Source: Stieleria marina (lineage in GTDB: Bacteria > Planctomycetota > Planctomycetia > Pirellulales > Pirellulaceae). From it: 64,000 nt of DNA. The notes below the pieces were generated by a model. The model was not told where the DNA came from. It saw nothing but the letters and a program-made list of their open reading frames with translations, and did not search any database. The translations under genes and the position numbers were made by a program. The stretch covers positions 1,736,001 through 1,800,000 of the forward strand of contig CP036526.1 of the NCBI GenBank assembly GCA_007741555.1. The letters run 5' to 3'. Shown piece by piece: positions 25,461-34,500 of this stretch. The number at the start of each line of letters is the position of its first letter. The first letter of the stretch is position 1.

Positions 25461-26135
25461 TTAGCCGCGTGTGGGGCGGACGTCTTCGAGCTGTTTTTCG
25501 AGCACTCGCATGCTGCGGCTTAGGAGGACGCGGATGGCGACGTCAGTTTTGCCGAGCGCTTTTGCGATTTCCTTGGTCGGTTTGCCTTCGGCGTATCGCA
25601 TTCGAACGGCTCTTTTTTGTTCTTCGCTTAGTTCCGAAATGGCTTCGTTCATTCGTACCATGCGGATGTCGCGGCTAACTGCGGCACTGGGCGACGTCAT
25701 ACTGGCCGAAAGCAGCGCCTCCATGCCCAACGATGAACTGGCACCACTTCCACCTGAATTGCTGTTGATCGATTGTTGTCGGCTGACGTCGCGACGTTGG
25801 GCATCGAAATGAAAGCGGTGTGCATCGACGACGCGGCGGCGGGCGATTTGCTGCAGCCATTGGTACGGTTCGTATTCTTCCATCGGCGCGGTCGGTAAAC
25901 TGGTCAGGGCAGTGGCAGATACTTCTTGGACCAAGTCATCGATCTCGACCACCGCCAATAAATGTTCGCCCGTGATCGAGCGGATGAAACCGGCCAGGCG
26001 GTCGCGGTTTTGATTGATTAATTCGGCCAGTGCTTGCGGATCACGTTGTTTGATACGTTGGACCAAATCGGCATCAAAGTCGCCGGCGTCGGCATCGTCG
26101 GCATCGTTCGGCGGGGTTGGGGGCGATTGATTCAT
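25461..26135 (-). CDS. ECF-type sigma-70 family RNA polymerase sigma factor
   Basis: A 224-residue sigma factor with region 2 (residues about 25-100: DRLAGFIRSI, EIDDLVQEVSATAL, YQWLQQIARRRVVDAHR) and region 4 (about 165-220: LSEEQKRAVRMRYAEGKPTKEIAKALGKTDVAIRV in two parts, ending LLSRSMRVLEKQL). A Ser/Gly-rich linker separates them. It redirects RNA polymerase to a specific promoter set. It is divergent from the serine/threonine kinase gene, an arrangement known for planctomycete ECF groups in which sigma activity is linked to kinase signalling rather than to an anti-sigma factor; no anti-sigma gene is seen here. Start at ATG 26135. Confidence 0.85.
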   Translation of the reverse strand: MNQSPPTPPNDADDADAGDFDADLVQRIKQRDPQALAELINQNRDRLAGFIRSITGEHLLAVVEIDDLVQEVSATALTSLPTAPMEEYEPYQWLQQIARRRVVDAHRFHFDAQRRDVSRQQSINSNSGGSGASSSLGMEALLSASMTSPSAAVSRDIRMVRMNEAISELSEEQKRAVRMRYAEGKPTKEIAKALGKTDVAIRVLLSRSMRVLEKQLEDVRPTRG

Positions 26136-26360
26136 GTCGATGTCGTCCTTGGGCGGTGGATTTGGCAGCTACGGCGATGAGAAAGAACTCGCAAGAAGAT
26201 CGTCCGGACCAATGATCTTGCTTTGAAAACCGAATCGTCATTCTCAGGCCGATTCTTAGTATAGAACGGGTAAATGAGTTGGGAGTTCTCTGCAAGCGAG
26301 AAGTGTTTAGAATTGTGACAGCAATGATTGCCCGTTTTCGTTTTTTTCCCCTGGCCGTTC

Positions 26361-28679
26361 ATGTCGGATCCATCGCCAGACACCTCCAGGGATTTGCCGA
26401 TGAAAGATGAAGCAGTGAACGGAGGGCCACCGCCAGCCTCCGGTCTATCACCGTGCGATCCTGCCGAAATCGACGTGATTTTGGAACGGTGCTTGGAGCG
26501 ATTTGCCGAGGTGGCTCCATTGCGAGATCTTTCGCAGCTACGGCGTTACCTTCCCGAAGCGGATCCGCAAACGGTCAAGTTCGTTTTGATCGAGTTGATC
26601 AAGTTAGATATGGCGATGGTGTCGGAAACCGGCACGGTGCCACCGATCGAATTTTACTTAGAAGCGCTGCCAGAGTTTTTACCAAGCGGCGAAGTCCCGG
26701 TTGATTTGGTGATGGAGGAGGTGCAGCTGCGACGTGAGTCGGGCGAGACGCCCACGCAAGATGAATACAAAAATCGGTTTCCGCAGTTTGATTCGGTCAT
26801 TGTGCAGCTGGTAGGCGTGGCGGAGGCGACAGCGGCGGTCAAGAATCGCGCGGCGCCACCGGAATTAGAGATCGGCAGCCAGATCGACGACTTTTTGATT
26901 GTGCAGACGTTGGGAAGCGGAGCGTTTGCGCATGTTTATCTGGCCAGACAACTTTCAATGGCTCGGCTGGTGGCGCTAAAGGTGTCGCGTGGTACCGGTG
27001 ACGAACCGCGTGCTCTGTCGCAGTTTGATCATCCCAATATCGTCAGGGTGTTTGATCAACGCGAATTGGATCAGCCATCGGTGCATTTGCTGTACATGCA
27101 ATTTCATCCCGGTGGCACCTTGGCAGAAGTGGTCCGGGCGGTTCGAGGCGTTGAAGCGAATCAGCGCGACGGCACGCTACTGCTGGAGACGGTCGATGAG
27201 CAACTTTTGAAACTGGCTCAGATTGTTCCCGAGCGTTCATCGGTACGCAAATGGCTGAGCGAGGCACCGTGGCCGATCGTGGTGGCGTGGCTTGGCATTC
27301 AATTGGCACGGGCACTCGATGATGCGCACGGCCGCGACGTGATGCACCGGGACGTCAAACCAGCCAACGTTTTGCTGTCCAACGAAGGCATTCCCAAGTT
27401 GGCGGATTTTAATGTCAGCTACGCGGGCGCGGCTGGGCGTGCGGGGGCGGCAGCCAGTTTTGGCGGTTCTATCGGGTACATGTCGCCGGAGCATTTGCGA
27501 GCGATCAGCGCGCGGCTGATGGATGAACCGGAAGAGGTGCGTGAGAAAGCTGATTTGTATTCGTTGGCGATATTGCTGTGGGAATTGTGGCAGGGCCAGC
27601 GGCCGTTTGTCGCCGATGCATCGCCGTCGTCGTGGAGCGAAGCGGTATGGCAGCAGCTGAATTCACGAGGCGATCCGCCGTCGGAACCACAACGCATCGG
27701 CACTGCGCCTGAGCGAGTTTTGGAATCGACGCTACGCAAAGCGTTGGCGTTTGACCCAGAAGATCGTTTGTTGTCGGGGGCCGAGATGGCCGGTCGGCTG
27801 ACGCTGGCGTTGCATCCCGACGCGGCAAAACTGTTTGATCCAGGCAAAGAGACGTGGCGTTACAAGATTCTTCAGTGGTCGCCGTGGATGGTGCCCATGA
27901 CGGTGGTGCTCGTACCCAATTTGTTCGTCATGCTATTCAACTTTGTCTACAACTACTATGCGCTGTTGGGGAAGCATGGCGATCGGGACAAACCCGACGA
28001 TTACATCCCGGGGCTAAGAGAATTTTTTGAAAGCTTTGCCTTTTGGGTGTCTGCGGTTTGTTTAGGTGTCGGCATCTACTTCATGGTCAAACTGACCAAG
28101 GCATTTGTCGCGGCCATCCGAAACGCTGAGTCGGGAGAACCTGCTGGCGAACGTTCGATTCGTTCGATTATGAACTTGGGCCAAAATGGGGCGTTAATTG
28201 GCGGCACGCTTTGGGCGATTGCAGGTCTGGTTTACCCTTTCACTTTGCTGACCCGGTTCCCCGATCTAGAGATGGGCGAAGCGGTTCGTTTTTTCTTTTC
28301 GTTGGTGATCTGTGGCGGTGTCGCGGCGATCTATCCGTATTTTGGAATGACGATTCTGGGGACGTTGATTTACTATCCGCGATTGATCAAAAATTCGATG
28401 CAGGACACGGCTTTTTCGGATCGGTTTTCGTTAGTCGTTCGTCAAAGTGAACGTTTTATGTGGGCGGCGGTCGCGGTCCCTTTGGTCGGCGTCGCGCTGC
28501 TGACCTATAGCGACAATGAAGAAAAAAACGTGGTGTTTAGTGCGGTGGTCGCAAGTGGCGCGGGCATGTTTTTGGCGTACTACGCGTACCGATTTGTCAA
28601 TCGAATTTGGTTGGACATGGCGCGAGTGCTTTCCAAAGAACATGCTTCGTTGATTCCAGGGTTGGGTTCAGATGATTGA
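26361..28679 (+). CDS. Membrane-bound serine/threonine protein kinase
   Basis: Residues about 175-465 form a Hanks-type kinase: glycine loop LGSGAFAHVYLARQ (about 183), LVALKVS (invariant Lys), HRDVKPANVLL (about 328), and KLADFNVSY (about 345), where the usual DFG is DFN. An activation segment ending in MSPEH follows. The N-terminal 170 residues are soluble and may be a regulatory region. The C-terminal 280 residues contain about six membrane segments, so the kinase is anchored with its catalytic domain in the cytoplasm. ATG 26400, preceded by AGGGA, is a possible alternative start. Its partner is probably the divergent sigma factor. The stop codon overlaps the next gene start. Confidence 0.88.
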   Translation: MSDPSPDTSRDLPMKDEAVNGGPPPASGLSPCDPAEIDVILERCLERFAEVAPLRDLSQLRRYLPEADPQTVKFVLIELIKLDMAMVSETGTVPPIEFYLEALPEFLPSGEVPVDLVMEEVQLRRESGETPTQDEYKNRFPQFDSVIVQLVGVAEATAAVKNRAAPPELEIGSQIDDFLIVQTLGSGAFAHVYLARQLSMARLVALKVSRGTGDEPRALSQFDHPNIVRVFDQRELDQPSVHLLYMQFHPGGTLAEVVRAVRGVEANQRDGTLLLETVDEQLLKLAQIVPERSSVRKWLSEAPWPIVVAWLGIQLARALDDAHGRDVMHRDVKPANVLLSNEGIPKLADFNVSYAGAAGRAGAAASFGGSIGYMSPEHLRAISARLMDEPEEVREKADLYSLAILLWELWQGQRPFVADASPSSWSEAVWQQLNSRGDPPSEPQRIGTAPERVLESTLRKALAFDPEDRLLSGAEMAGRLTLALHPDAAKLFDPGKETWRYKILQWSPWMVPMTVVLVPNLFVMLFNFVYNYYALLGKHGDRDKPDDYIPGLREFFESFAFWVSAVCLGVGIYFMVKLTKAFVAAIRNAESGEPAGERSIRSIMNLGQNGALIGGTLWAIAGLVYPFTLLTRFPDLEMGEAVRFFFSLVICGGVAAIYPYFGMTILGTLIYYPRLIKNSMQDTAFSDRFSLVVRQSERFMWAAVAVPLVGVALLTYSDNEEKNVVFSAVVASGAGMFLAYYAYRFVNRIWLDMARVLSKEHASLIPGLGSDD

Positions 28680-29925
28680 TTTTGAGTTGATCGACGGGCC
28701 GTTCGGAGTGCCAATTTATTTTCAGCATCTGAACGTCAATACTGTCTCGCTGAATCTGGTGATGTTTGTCGGAAGCGCCGATGATGACGTAGGCGGTGGT
28801 CATGGGATCTATCATTGGTTTGAACACTTACCGTCGCGTGGCACCGAAAAATTCCCTGGTGGTTACCGAGATACGGAAGCCAGACTGGTCCGGCACGGTG
28901 GTGCGGCCGATGCCGAGACGGGCTACACGCACACGTCGTTCAGTGCAGATGTGCCTCGGCGGGTTTGGGCCGAAGCGCTGGACGTGTTGGTCGATATGAT
29001 GGGACGCCCGCTGCTGCGGACAAGCGACATCGAAGCGGAGCGCGAAATCATTTTGCAGGAGATCGACGAATGGCATTCAGGGCCCTCGTCACACTCGTTG
29101 TGTCAGTTGCCTGAAGTCCTTTGGCCCGGGCATCCACTGGGACACGATCAGCTGGGGACGCGTGACACTTTGGCCGGCATCGATCCGGCGTTACTCCGTC
29201 AGGCTCATCAGTTGGGTTATTCCCGCGGTCGCTGCGCTGTGTTTGTTGCGGGCAATTTACCCAAGTCCGAATTAATTGATGTGGTCGGCAAACACATCGA
29301 ACGGTTGCCCAAGGGGGACATCAGCACGCGCAAATCTGCGGCCAAGTACGGTGAATTGCCCGACTGGCAAGCCGGCGCGAAAACGCAGGTTGATATGCCA
29401 CACGACGATTCGGTGGTGTACCTGCTGTTTCCGATCGAGTCGCTTGATCAGGGCGAGAGCAAGCTATTGGAATGGGATTTTTTGTCGGACGTCTTTTCTG
29501 CGGGTGATCTTGGTTCTCCGTTGCAACGGTTGGTGCGTGAAGATTCGCGGTTGGCGTACTCGCCGGAATTTATCAGCGCCACTCATCCCGATGGTGGGTA
29601 CGCCGGTTTGGTCGCCCAAACCAGTGCTGAACCGGAGCGAGTTTTGGAGGCATTCTGGAAGCTGATCGAGAGCGACGAGCTACGGTCACGAGAGTGGTTG
29701 GATTATGTTCGTGACACTATCCGAGGCAGCATCGAAATGCATGATCCCGATGCCGGCGAGTACACCAGCGAGGCCAGTGCATCGCTGATCCACTACGGTC
29801 GCTGTTTTAGTGACAGCGAATACGCGGCCGCGATGCTAGGCTACCGTGATGAAGATGTAGCCCAGTGGTTGGAACGACTGACGCAAGACCAGGCTCACGC
29901 CGTCGTGTTTCGCGGCAGAGGGTGA
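28672..29925 (+). CDS. M16-family (insulinase-like) zinc peptidase
   Basis: A 417-residue protein with the inverted zinc motif HxxEH at His48-Trp-Phe-Glu51-His52 (YHWFEHLPSRGT) and the third ligand region EREIILQEIDEW near residue 125. The second half resembles the inactive M16_C domain, so the protein is a single-chain, two-domain M16 member of standard short length. No signal peptide is seen, implying a cytoplasmic location. The start overlaps the kinase stop by eight bases (ATGATTGA), so translation is probably coupled; whether the peptidase acts in kinase signalling is unknown. Confidence 0.88.
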   Translation: MIDFELIDGPFGVPIYFQHLNVNTVSLNLVMFVGSADDDVGGGHGIYHWFEHLPSRGTEKFPGGYRDTEARLVRHGGAADAETGYTHTSFSADVPRRVWAEALDVLVDMMGRPLLRTSDIEAEREIILQEIDEWHSGPSSHSLCQLPEVLWPGHPLGHDQLGTRDTLAGIDPALLRQAHQLGYSRGRCAVFVAGNLPKSELIDVVGKHIERLPKGDISTRKSAAKYGELPDWQAGAKTQVDMPHDDSVVYLLFPIESLDQGESKLLEWDFLSDVFSAGDLGSPLQRLVREDSRLAYSPEFISATHPDGGYAGLVAQTSAEPERVLEAFWKLIESDELRSREWLDYVRDTIRGSIEMHDPDAGEYTSEASASLIHYGRCFSDSEYAAAMLGYRDEDVAQWLERLTQDQAHAVVFRGRG

Positions 29926-29943
29926 TGACCTGGGGGCGAATAC

Positions 29944-31197
29944 TTACGCTTCAGGAGCATCTTCAGGCGAATCGTCCGAACTATCAGCCGCTGCTTTGTC
30001 TTCAGCTGGCTGGTCCTGATCTTCTTGACGAACTTCATTGGCCGCGTCACCCAGAATACCGTTGGGGCTTAGTTTAAATCGCTTGCCGTCCAATTCGATC
30101 TCGACGTATTTGGCCGTGATCTCGGTGACTTTTCCGTTGACGCTGCCGATTTGGAATTCGTCATCGACTCGTAATTTAAGCGTTTTGCCTCGCGTGCGGA
30201 CATTCATCCACGCAGTCCAATCGTCACGTCCTTGCACCAAGCCAGTCAGGACGGTTTGCGACGCGTCGTCGAACTTGGGTTTGATCGTGGGCGGTGTGAC
30301 CTTGGGCGGGTCGACAATCCGGACACTCAGTTTTTGGTCGACCGTACGACGCGGGTAGCCCGAGTCCATCGCGCGAACGATGACTTCAAACGCGTTTTTT
30401 TCGCTCGAATTGATTTGCAGCGTCCCGCTTCGTTCGTCCAACCGGACAACGCCTTCGGGACCTTCGACCAATTCGTAGGTCACGCGATGGTTTTCGGGAT
30501 CTTTGAAGGTCAGCGGAATCGGCGTGGCTTTGTTCACATAAGCTTCGACCGATTCTTTGCCTGTGAATTTGGGTGCTTGATTGGTTGGTTCAAATAGGTT
30601 GCGATTCAGGATCGGGTCGCTGTAAGCAACGGGATCGGGATCGACCCGCCACGACAAACTACCTGGTTTGGGCGAATCGACGGGCACGTTGTTCAAGCTG
30701 ATCGCATCGACGTTAAGCTCCAGATCGAAGCCACCTTCTTTACGTGGCTTCAGATTCATCTGGCGAATGCGGTGCAGGTAATCCTTGGCGTAAAACGAGT
30801 GCAGAAGGTCAAGGATATTTTGTAAGCCGGCATTTCCGGTCACCCGAAAACTGTGTTTGTTGTACAGGTCGCCCACTGGCAACGAAGTCGATGGGTCGAC
30901 ATTGGCCGCCGACAAACGGTTTGCTTGGACCATGTCGAGCAACCATTTCGAATACTCGCTGCGAGCCCGTTCGATGTTGCCCGGTAGCGAGCGAATGTAG
31001 TATTCGCCCATCTGGCCGTCGGCGCGAGCGCCTTCGAACTGTTCTTGCAACAGCTCCAATTTTCGCTTTTGCAGCGACGTGATTTGGTTTTGACGCATTT
31101 CGACCGCGCCACGGTATTTATTGAAACCCCAATAGATCACCATGAAAACCAGCAGGCCACCGACGGCAATCGCTAAGACACGTTCACGTTGAGTCAT
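29944..31197 (-). CDS. GspM/PilO-like membrane protein with cadherin-like domain
   Basis: Last gene of the type II secretion operon; its ATG overlaps the gspL stop (ATGA at 31194-31197). The 417-residue protein starts with a single membrane helix (residues about 9-25), followed by a coiled-coil-like stretch and an alpha/beta region to about residue 170, the topology of GspM or PilO. Residues about 210-305 then look like a cadherin/Ig-like fold (PIPLTFKDPENHRVTYELVE, GTLQINSSEKN, RTVDQKLSVRIVD). The last part (GKTLKLRVDDEFQIGSVNGK, EIELDGKRFKLSP) recalls the GspC/PilP homology region. Such a fusion would combine GspM and GspC functions. This reading is inference. Confidence 0.6.
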   Translation of the reverse strand: MTQRERVLAIAVGGLLVFMVIYWGFNKYRGAVEMRQNQITSLQKRKLELLQEQFEGARADGQMGEYYIRSLPGNIERARSEYSKWLLDMVQANRLSAANVDPSTSLPVGDLYNKHSFRVTGNAGLQNILDLLHSFYAKDYLHRIRQMNLKPRKEGGFDLELNVDAISLNNVPVDSPKPGSLSWRVDPDPVAYSDPILNRNLFEPTNQAPKFTGKESVEAYVNKATPIPLTFKDPENHRVTYELVEGPEGVVRLDERSGTLQINSSEKNAFEVIVRAMDSGYPRRTVDQKLSVRIVDPPKVTPPTIKPKFDDASQTVLTGLVQGRDDWTAWMNVRTRGKTLKLRVDDEFQIGSVNGKVTEITAKYVEIELDGKRFKLSPNGILGDAANEVRQEDQDQPAEDKAAADSSDDSPEDAPEA

Positions 31198-32774
31198 ACT
31201 TGTGCCTCCGTCGTTGTTTCTGTTTCTTGGTTGGAATCGGAATCGTTAGTCGTCGTGTCAGCTTCGATTCCCGTCGACTTGTCGGTCTCGGTGCCACCTG
31301 ATTCTGGACTATCTGGCTCGGCATTATCCGATTCGGGCGGTTTCAATCCGGCGTATCGAAGTTGGCGAACGTAGTCCGATGGCACAGTGACTTTCTCGGT
31401 GTAGTTCCACCGATACTTGTCTTTGGCCCGCTCGTCGGCTTTGGATCCGTCGCCAACGATTTGGTGGGATTCGTCGCGAACGGCAGCCTCGAATTCGTCG
31501 ATGACTTTGGGATCGGTCACGCCGCCTACTAGCGTCAGCGTTCCACCGCCGTTTCGTTGGTCGGTTGTACCGGAAACGGATCGAACGATCATGCTGTCCG
31601 AATCAGGCATCAACGCAACCAAACGTCGCAGTTCGTCCAGCCAGTTCACGTCGCCATCTAAGAATTGATCGACACGTTCGGTTCGCTCCACGCTCTTTCC
31701 TGCTTCCTTGACCGGATTGGCCATTTCGGCATTGGCTTGTTTGATGACGGCGATCTCGGCATCCAAGTCACTCAAACGCTTGTAGGCAAAGAAACCGATC
31801 AGCAACACCGCTGCAATCGGTCCGCCAATCATCAGGGCACGTTTGAGTCGGCTGGTTTCTTTGATCACTCGTTTGCGAGGATTCATGAAATCGATCAGCC
31901 GATGACTGCCGACTTCATCACATTGCAGCAAACCAACCAGCGGAGCCAAGCGGCCAACGTGTTGTGGCAATTTGGATTTGACGTCGCCACCGGTGTTCAC
32001 CAAATCAAACGGGTTGACCACCGAGACGTTGGCGCCGGTGGCTTCGGTCAGCTGCACGACATCATCTTGATGGATGTCAGCGCGTCCCCAGAGGATCACT
32101 TGATCGGGTGAGCCAGTCGAGCCGCAGGCCATCAGGCTGCGTCGTAATTCGCCGACTAATGCTGTGGATCGTGATTGAGGATTGGTTGGTAGCCGAACGG
32201 TGCGAACAAATACCACCTTGCGGTCGCGAGCGACGACGATTTCGGCTTCTTCGGACAACAGGTCGACCAGGACGGTTTCGCCTTTGATCGTTTTGTTGTT
32301 GGCCAAGTAAAGCGATGCAGCGGCTAGCGGTCGCAGGGCAATTCGCTTGGTCGTCAGGTCAGCGACTTGGCAGATGTGCTGGATTTCTTTCAGGCTGCCT
32401 GGCCCGACGGCAGCAGCCAGCATCGAAATCGTGTTGTTTTCGCGTTTGGTGACTAGGTAGTCGACGGTCGCGCTTTCGCCTGCGGATGCAAACGAGCGAA
32501 TGGCCTGGAAACGGACCATGTCGGGAAGTTCGTCGTCGGGAACTTCTGGTAGCTCCAGATCGCGCAGTTCCGCTTTGCCACGACCGATCGCGATCAGGGC
32601 TTCGGTCTTTTCGAGCCCGCGGTCTTGGATGGCTTTTTGAAGCGTCGGTGTGATCGCTCCGTCAATGATGGGGATGACCGCTGCGTCGGTGATTTTGACC
32701 GTCGTGCCGGAGCACTGCGCAGCGACGAGTCGAAGTTCGGACTCGTCCCAGTCGATGGCTAATTTTTTTGGCAT
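31194..32774 (-). CDS. gspL: GspL/PilM-like assembly platform protein
   Basis: A 526-residue protein. Residues 1-270 resemble the actin-like cytoplasmic domain of PilM/GspL (KLAIDWDESELRLVAAQ, later TVLVDLLSEEAEIVVARDRK). A membrane helix lies at about 290-312 (ALMIGGPIAAVLLIGFFAY), followed by a coiled-coil and a periplasmic domain of PilN type with a Ser/Thr/Glu-rich tail. Role: links the secretion ATPase GspE in the cytoplasm to the inner-membrane pseudopilus platform. It is followed by the GspM-like gene with overlap and preceded by gspK after 82 bases. Confidence 0.75.
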   Translation of the reverse strand: MPKKLAIDWDESELRLVAAQCSGTTVKITDAAVIPIIDGAITPTLQKAIQDRGLEKTEALIAIGRGKAELRDLELPEVPDDELPDMVRFQAIRSFASAGESATVDYLVTKRENNTISMLAAAVGPGSLKEIQHICQVADLTTKRIALRPLAAASLYLANNKTIKGETVLVDLLSEEAEIVVARDRKVVFVRTVRLPTNPQSRSTALVGELRRSLMACGSTGSPDQVILWGRADIHQDDVVQLTEATGANVSVVNPFDLVNTGGDVKSKLPQHVGRLAPLVGLLQCDEVGSHRLIDFMNPRKRVIKETSRLKRALMIGGPIAAVLLIGFFAYKRLSDLDAEIAVIKQANAEMANPVKEAGKSVERTERVDQFLDGDVNWLDELRRLVALMPDSDSMIVRSVSGTTDQRNGGGTLTLVGGVTDPKVIDEFEAAVRDESHQIVGDGSKADERAKDKYRWNYTEKVTVPSDYVRQLRYAGLKPPESDNAEPDSPESGGTETDKSTGIEADTTTNDSDSNQETETTTEAQV

Positions 32775-32856
32775 GGATGTATCTTAATCAAGCCGGATGC
32801 GGGATCAGTGAAAATTTGTGTCGAGTTGAGTTTGTCTTGGTGTTGTCACTGCGCGA

Positions 32857-34500
32857 TCATTGCGCGGTTGCGGCATCGACGGCCGAACGCAGTCCCAGTA
32901 CCGACAGATCAAAGCCGCGTCCGAGGTGCGTTAGGTCGCGCCAGAAGACGACTTTGGGATTCACGGTGGTGGCGTCAATGATGTATTCGCTGCGATGTGC
33001 TGCACCGCCTTTTTCAAAATAGCCGACGATTTGTGCTCGAAAAACATCGCCGCCGCACGTCAGCAGGGGCACCAAGGTACGCATTTCGTCAAGCGTCACG
33101 ATGCCTTCGGTCATCAGCCACGTTTCGTGCCGCCGATTCGGGTCGTCCGAATCGACTTCGCGAGTATCCATGATCGCTTGAACTTGTTCTTCGGTCAGCA
33201 GTGACAGGCCGTAGAGGAGTTCGACGGGGCATTCGTTGATGTTCAAACGACCCGGCATGAAATCGCCTTCCTGGGTCGTTAGGGCATCCATGATGATGGG
33301 CAAATAGACGGCCATCGCAATTGGATTGTCGGCAAACGGCGAATTGTAGCTGCGGGCCTGGTCGCCTTGGCCGACCGTCACGGTTGATCCGACCAAGTCC
33401 AGGATTTGATTCAGTTTGACACCGCCGCCTCCGCTGAGATCCAGTTGATCCAGCAAATCGGCCGACCACTCGCCGCCAGACTGCGCGGCTGCGTTGTTAT
33501 TGTTTCCAGCCGCTGCCGCATTTGCGGCGGTTGATTGACCGGCGATTCGGTAGGCAACGATGTAGCTGGCCATCGACTCATCGCCCAGTTGGGTGACCAG
33601 GGTTTCGTAGAGCGTTTCTAAGTCATCGTTGTTGACGTTGATTCGCAAGGCACCGGCAAACGTTTTGCTGGCTTCGCCGCCATGGATCGTCAAGTATTGT
33701 GCCCAACCAAGGGCGCCAGGCGTTTCGACGGTCGCAGAGTATCGCTGTTGTTCGTCCGGATCCAACACGCCGTTTCGGTTGCTGTCGGCACCGAAGAGCA
33801 GCGACGGAGTGACGCCGCGAACGAGCAACAGTTCTTCGACACTCAGGATGGGCCCGTTGGTCGGCGCGTAACGCGTGTTCAAACCAGCGTAGTAGTCGGC
33901 TTCACAGCCGTTGGGATCGCGGGGTTCATCGTCTTCGTCCAGCCAATCCAAGATGGCCGCGGCGGTGTCTTCGGTCATCCCAGGGAGTGACATCAGCATA
34001 GTGACGGCCAAGTTGTCGGTCTCGACGGGCGCATCGTCGGGGTCGGCGGTGAGTGTCAAAATCGCAGTGAGCGCGTCCGAGTTGGCTTCGATGATCGGCA
34101 ACGCATTTACATTCAGCCGGGCCGATTCGTTTTGCAATCCAAATCGCAGCCCGGCAAGTTGTCCGTATTCATTCAAGCTGGGCGCGACCACTGAAAAATT
34201 GCAGGGTGTCGCACCATCGATCCCCATCGATACGGGAACAGCTTGGAAAAGATTGGCGTTGTTAAAAACACCGCCAGAGTCGACGCGGGCTTCCGGTGGG
34301 TCGGCCAAGATCAAACGGATGACTTCGGAGCCTGATTCGGCTGCTACACGAGCTTGGACCAAGTCGCCGGACAGATATGCGGATTTGTCAAACGCAACCA
34401 TCAATCCCGTAAAGGACTGCACGGCCATGGTCGCGATCACGATCACGATCAGCACCAATACCAAGAAGAAGCCACGTCGTTTCGAGACTTTGTGGATCAT
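32857..34500 (-). CDS. gspK: GspK-type pseudopilin tip protein
   Basis: A 547-residue protein with a short leader ending Arg-Arg-Gly10 before FFLVLVLIVIVIATM. The pseudopilin position +5 is Leu rather than Glu, which is the hallmark of GspK. The large periplasmic domain contains GMTEDTAAAILDWLDEDDEP, the helix-hairpin-helix-like segment typical of GspK, and later LNINECPVELLYGLSLLT. It is much longer than the roughly 320 residues of enteric GspK because of Asn/Ala-rich insertions. Role: caps the pseudopilus tip with GspI and GspJ. It overlaps gspJ by ATGA. Confidence 0.82.
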   Translation of the reverse strand: MIHKVSKRRGFFLVLVLIVIVIATMAVQSFTGLMVAFDKSAYLSGDLVQARVAAESGSEVIRLILADPPEARVDSGGVFNNANLFQAVPVSMGIDGATPCNFSVVAPSLNEYGQLAGLRFGLQNESARLNVNALPIIEANSDALTAILTLTADPDDAPVETDNLAVTMLMSLPGMTEDTAAAILDWLDEDDEPRDPNGCEADYYAGLNTRYAPTNGPILSVEELLLVRGVTPSLLFGADSNRNGVLDPDEQQRYSATVETPGALGWAQYLTIHGGEASKTFAGALRINVNNDDLETLYETLVTQLGDESMASYIVAYRIAGQSTAANAAAAGNNNNAAAQSGGEWSADLLDQLDLSGGGGVKLNQILDLVGSTVTVGQGDQARSYNSPFADNPIAMAVYLPIIMDALTTQEGDFMPGRLNINECPVELLYGLSLLTEEQVQAIMDTREVDSDDPNRRHETWLMTEGIVTLDEMRTLVPLLTCGGDVFRAQIVGYFEKGGAAHRSEYIIDATTVNPKVVFWRDLTHLGRGFDLSVLGLRSAVDAATAQ

